Source: Pseudomonadota bacterium (lineage in GTDB: Bacteria; Myxococcota; Polyangia; Polyangiales; Polyangiaceae). From it: DNA of 5,733 nt. The notes below the pieces were generated by a model that did not search any database, was not told where the DNA came from, and saw only the letters and a program-made list of their open reading frames with translations. This document shows positions 5,471-5,733 of this stretch, piece after piece. Every line of letters starts with the position of its first letter. Position 1 is the stretch's first letter. The DNA lies in the NCBI GenBank assembly GCA_023419055.1, contig JAEZYO010000771.1, forward strand, positions 1 through 5,733. Reading direction: 5' to 3'. Both the position numbers and the translations under genes were made by a program.

Positions 5471-5733
5471 ATGCGTACGTACGTGGCAAAACCAGCCGAA
5501 GCTAGCGCTACCCGTAAGTGGTGGGTCATCGACGCCAAGGGCCAGCCCCTCGGGCGCCTTGCTTCGCGCGTGGCGGCGGTGCTTCGCGGCAAGCACAAGC
5601 CGACCTACCAGCCCGACGTCGACACGGGCGACTTCGTGGTCGTGGTGAACGCGGCCGAGGTGAAGGTCACCGGCAACAAGGCCAACGACAAGATGTACTA
5701 CCGCCACAGCGGTTACCCGGGCGCGATCAAGGG
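5471..5733 (+). CDS. rplM: 50S ribosomal protein L13 (partial, 3' end outside window)
   Basis: The first 87 codons plus two bases are present, about 60 percent of the usual 140-150 residues; the gene is cut by the window edge, not broken. L13 is an early-assembly protein of the large ribosomal subunit that binds 23S rRNA. Diagnostic stretches are [10 protein letters not shown] at the start, [19 protein letters not shown] (17-35), [20 protein letters not shown] (38-57), [12 protein letters not shown] (59-70) and [11 protein letters not shown] (74-84). The N-terminus is two residues or so longer between KPAE and the first tryptophan than in E. coli-type L13. The ATG follows GAGGT at a 5-base spacing, and the [10 protein letters not shown] start matches the family's usual first residues. 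In most bacteria rpsI (S9) follows directly; here that would lie beyond the right edge. Early codons are less GC-rich than in the neighbouring genes, as expected for a highly expressed ribosomal gene. Confidence 0.97.
   Translation, partial: MRTYVAKPAEASATRKWWVIDAKGQPLGRLASRVAAVLRGKHKPTYQPDVDTGDFVVVVNAAEVKVTGNKANDKMYYRHSGYPGAIK

Noticed and set aside
5465..5707. An 80-residue minus-strand frame opposite rplM
   Set aside because: It lies entirely opposite the L13 coding sequence, which is unmistakable, and it has no ribosome site or motif.

Overview
The window is GC-rich throughout (roughly two thirds G+C by eye). Its codons strongly favour G or C in third position, which leaves many long shadow reading frames on both strands. 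The gene content suggests a myxobacterium or close relative (Myxococcota, probably the Polyangiales/Sorangium side). The pointers are a class II DNA photolyase, a large c-di-GMP-type signalling protein ending in a PATAN/DUF4388 domain, and a conserved protein with an 'FNNNVRHRGR' N-terminus that I associate with this group from memory. The organism call is inference; no rRNA or other strict marker is present.

Layout. Four genes lie on the minus strand and one partial gene on the plus strand. From right to left on the minus strand: (1) 5213-3267, a 648-residue protein with an MshEN-like N-terminus, an HD-GYP-like domain, a receiver-like domain and a PATAN/DUF4388 domain; (2) after a 184-base gap, 3082-2276, a GTG-started 268-residue conserved protein of unknown function; (3) after 44 bases, 2231-1512, a predicted lipoprotein combining a heavy-metal-associated-like domain with a thioredoxin domain; (4) overlapping it by ATGA, 1515-46, a class II CPD photolyase. 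Genes 2 to 4 look like one transcription unit; gene 1 may or may not be joined to it. On the plus strand, after a 257-base divergent intergenic region, rplM (ribosomal protein L13) starts at 5471 and runs off the right edge. It normally heads an rplM-rpsI pair.

How the genes relate. L13 is housekeeping. The photolyase repairs UV-induced cyclobutane dimers in the cytoplasm, while its coupled upstream partner is an exported metal-binding/redox lipoprotein, so the pair may reflect a shared need (stress exposure) rather than a shared pathway. The signalling protein is the most unusual item: its HD-GYP, receiver and MshEN parts each lack residues usually needed for metal binding, phosphorylation or c-di-GMP binding, which suggests a regulatory or scaffold protein rather than a standard phosphodiesterase.

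No tRNA, rRNA, CRISPR array, insertion sequence or attachment site was seen. The first 45 bases, downstream of the photolyase stop, hold no recognisable feature. No gene-free stretch exceeds 300 bases.
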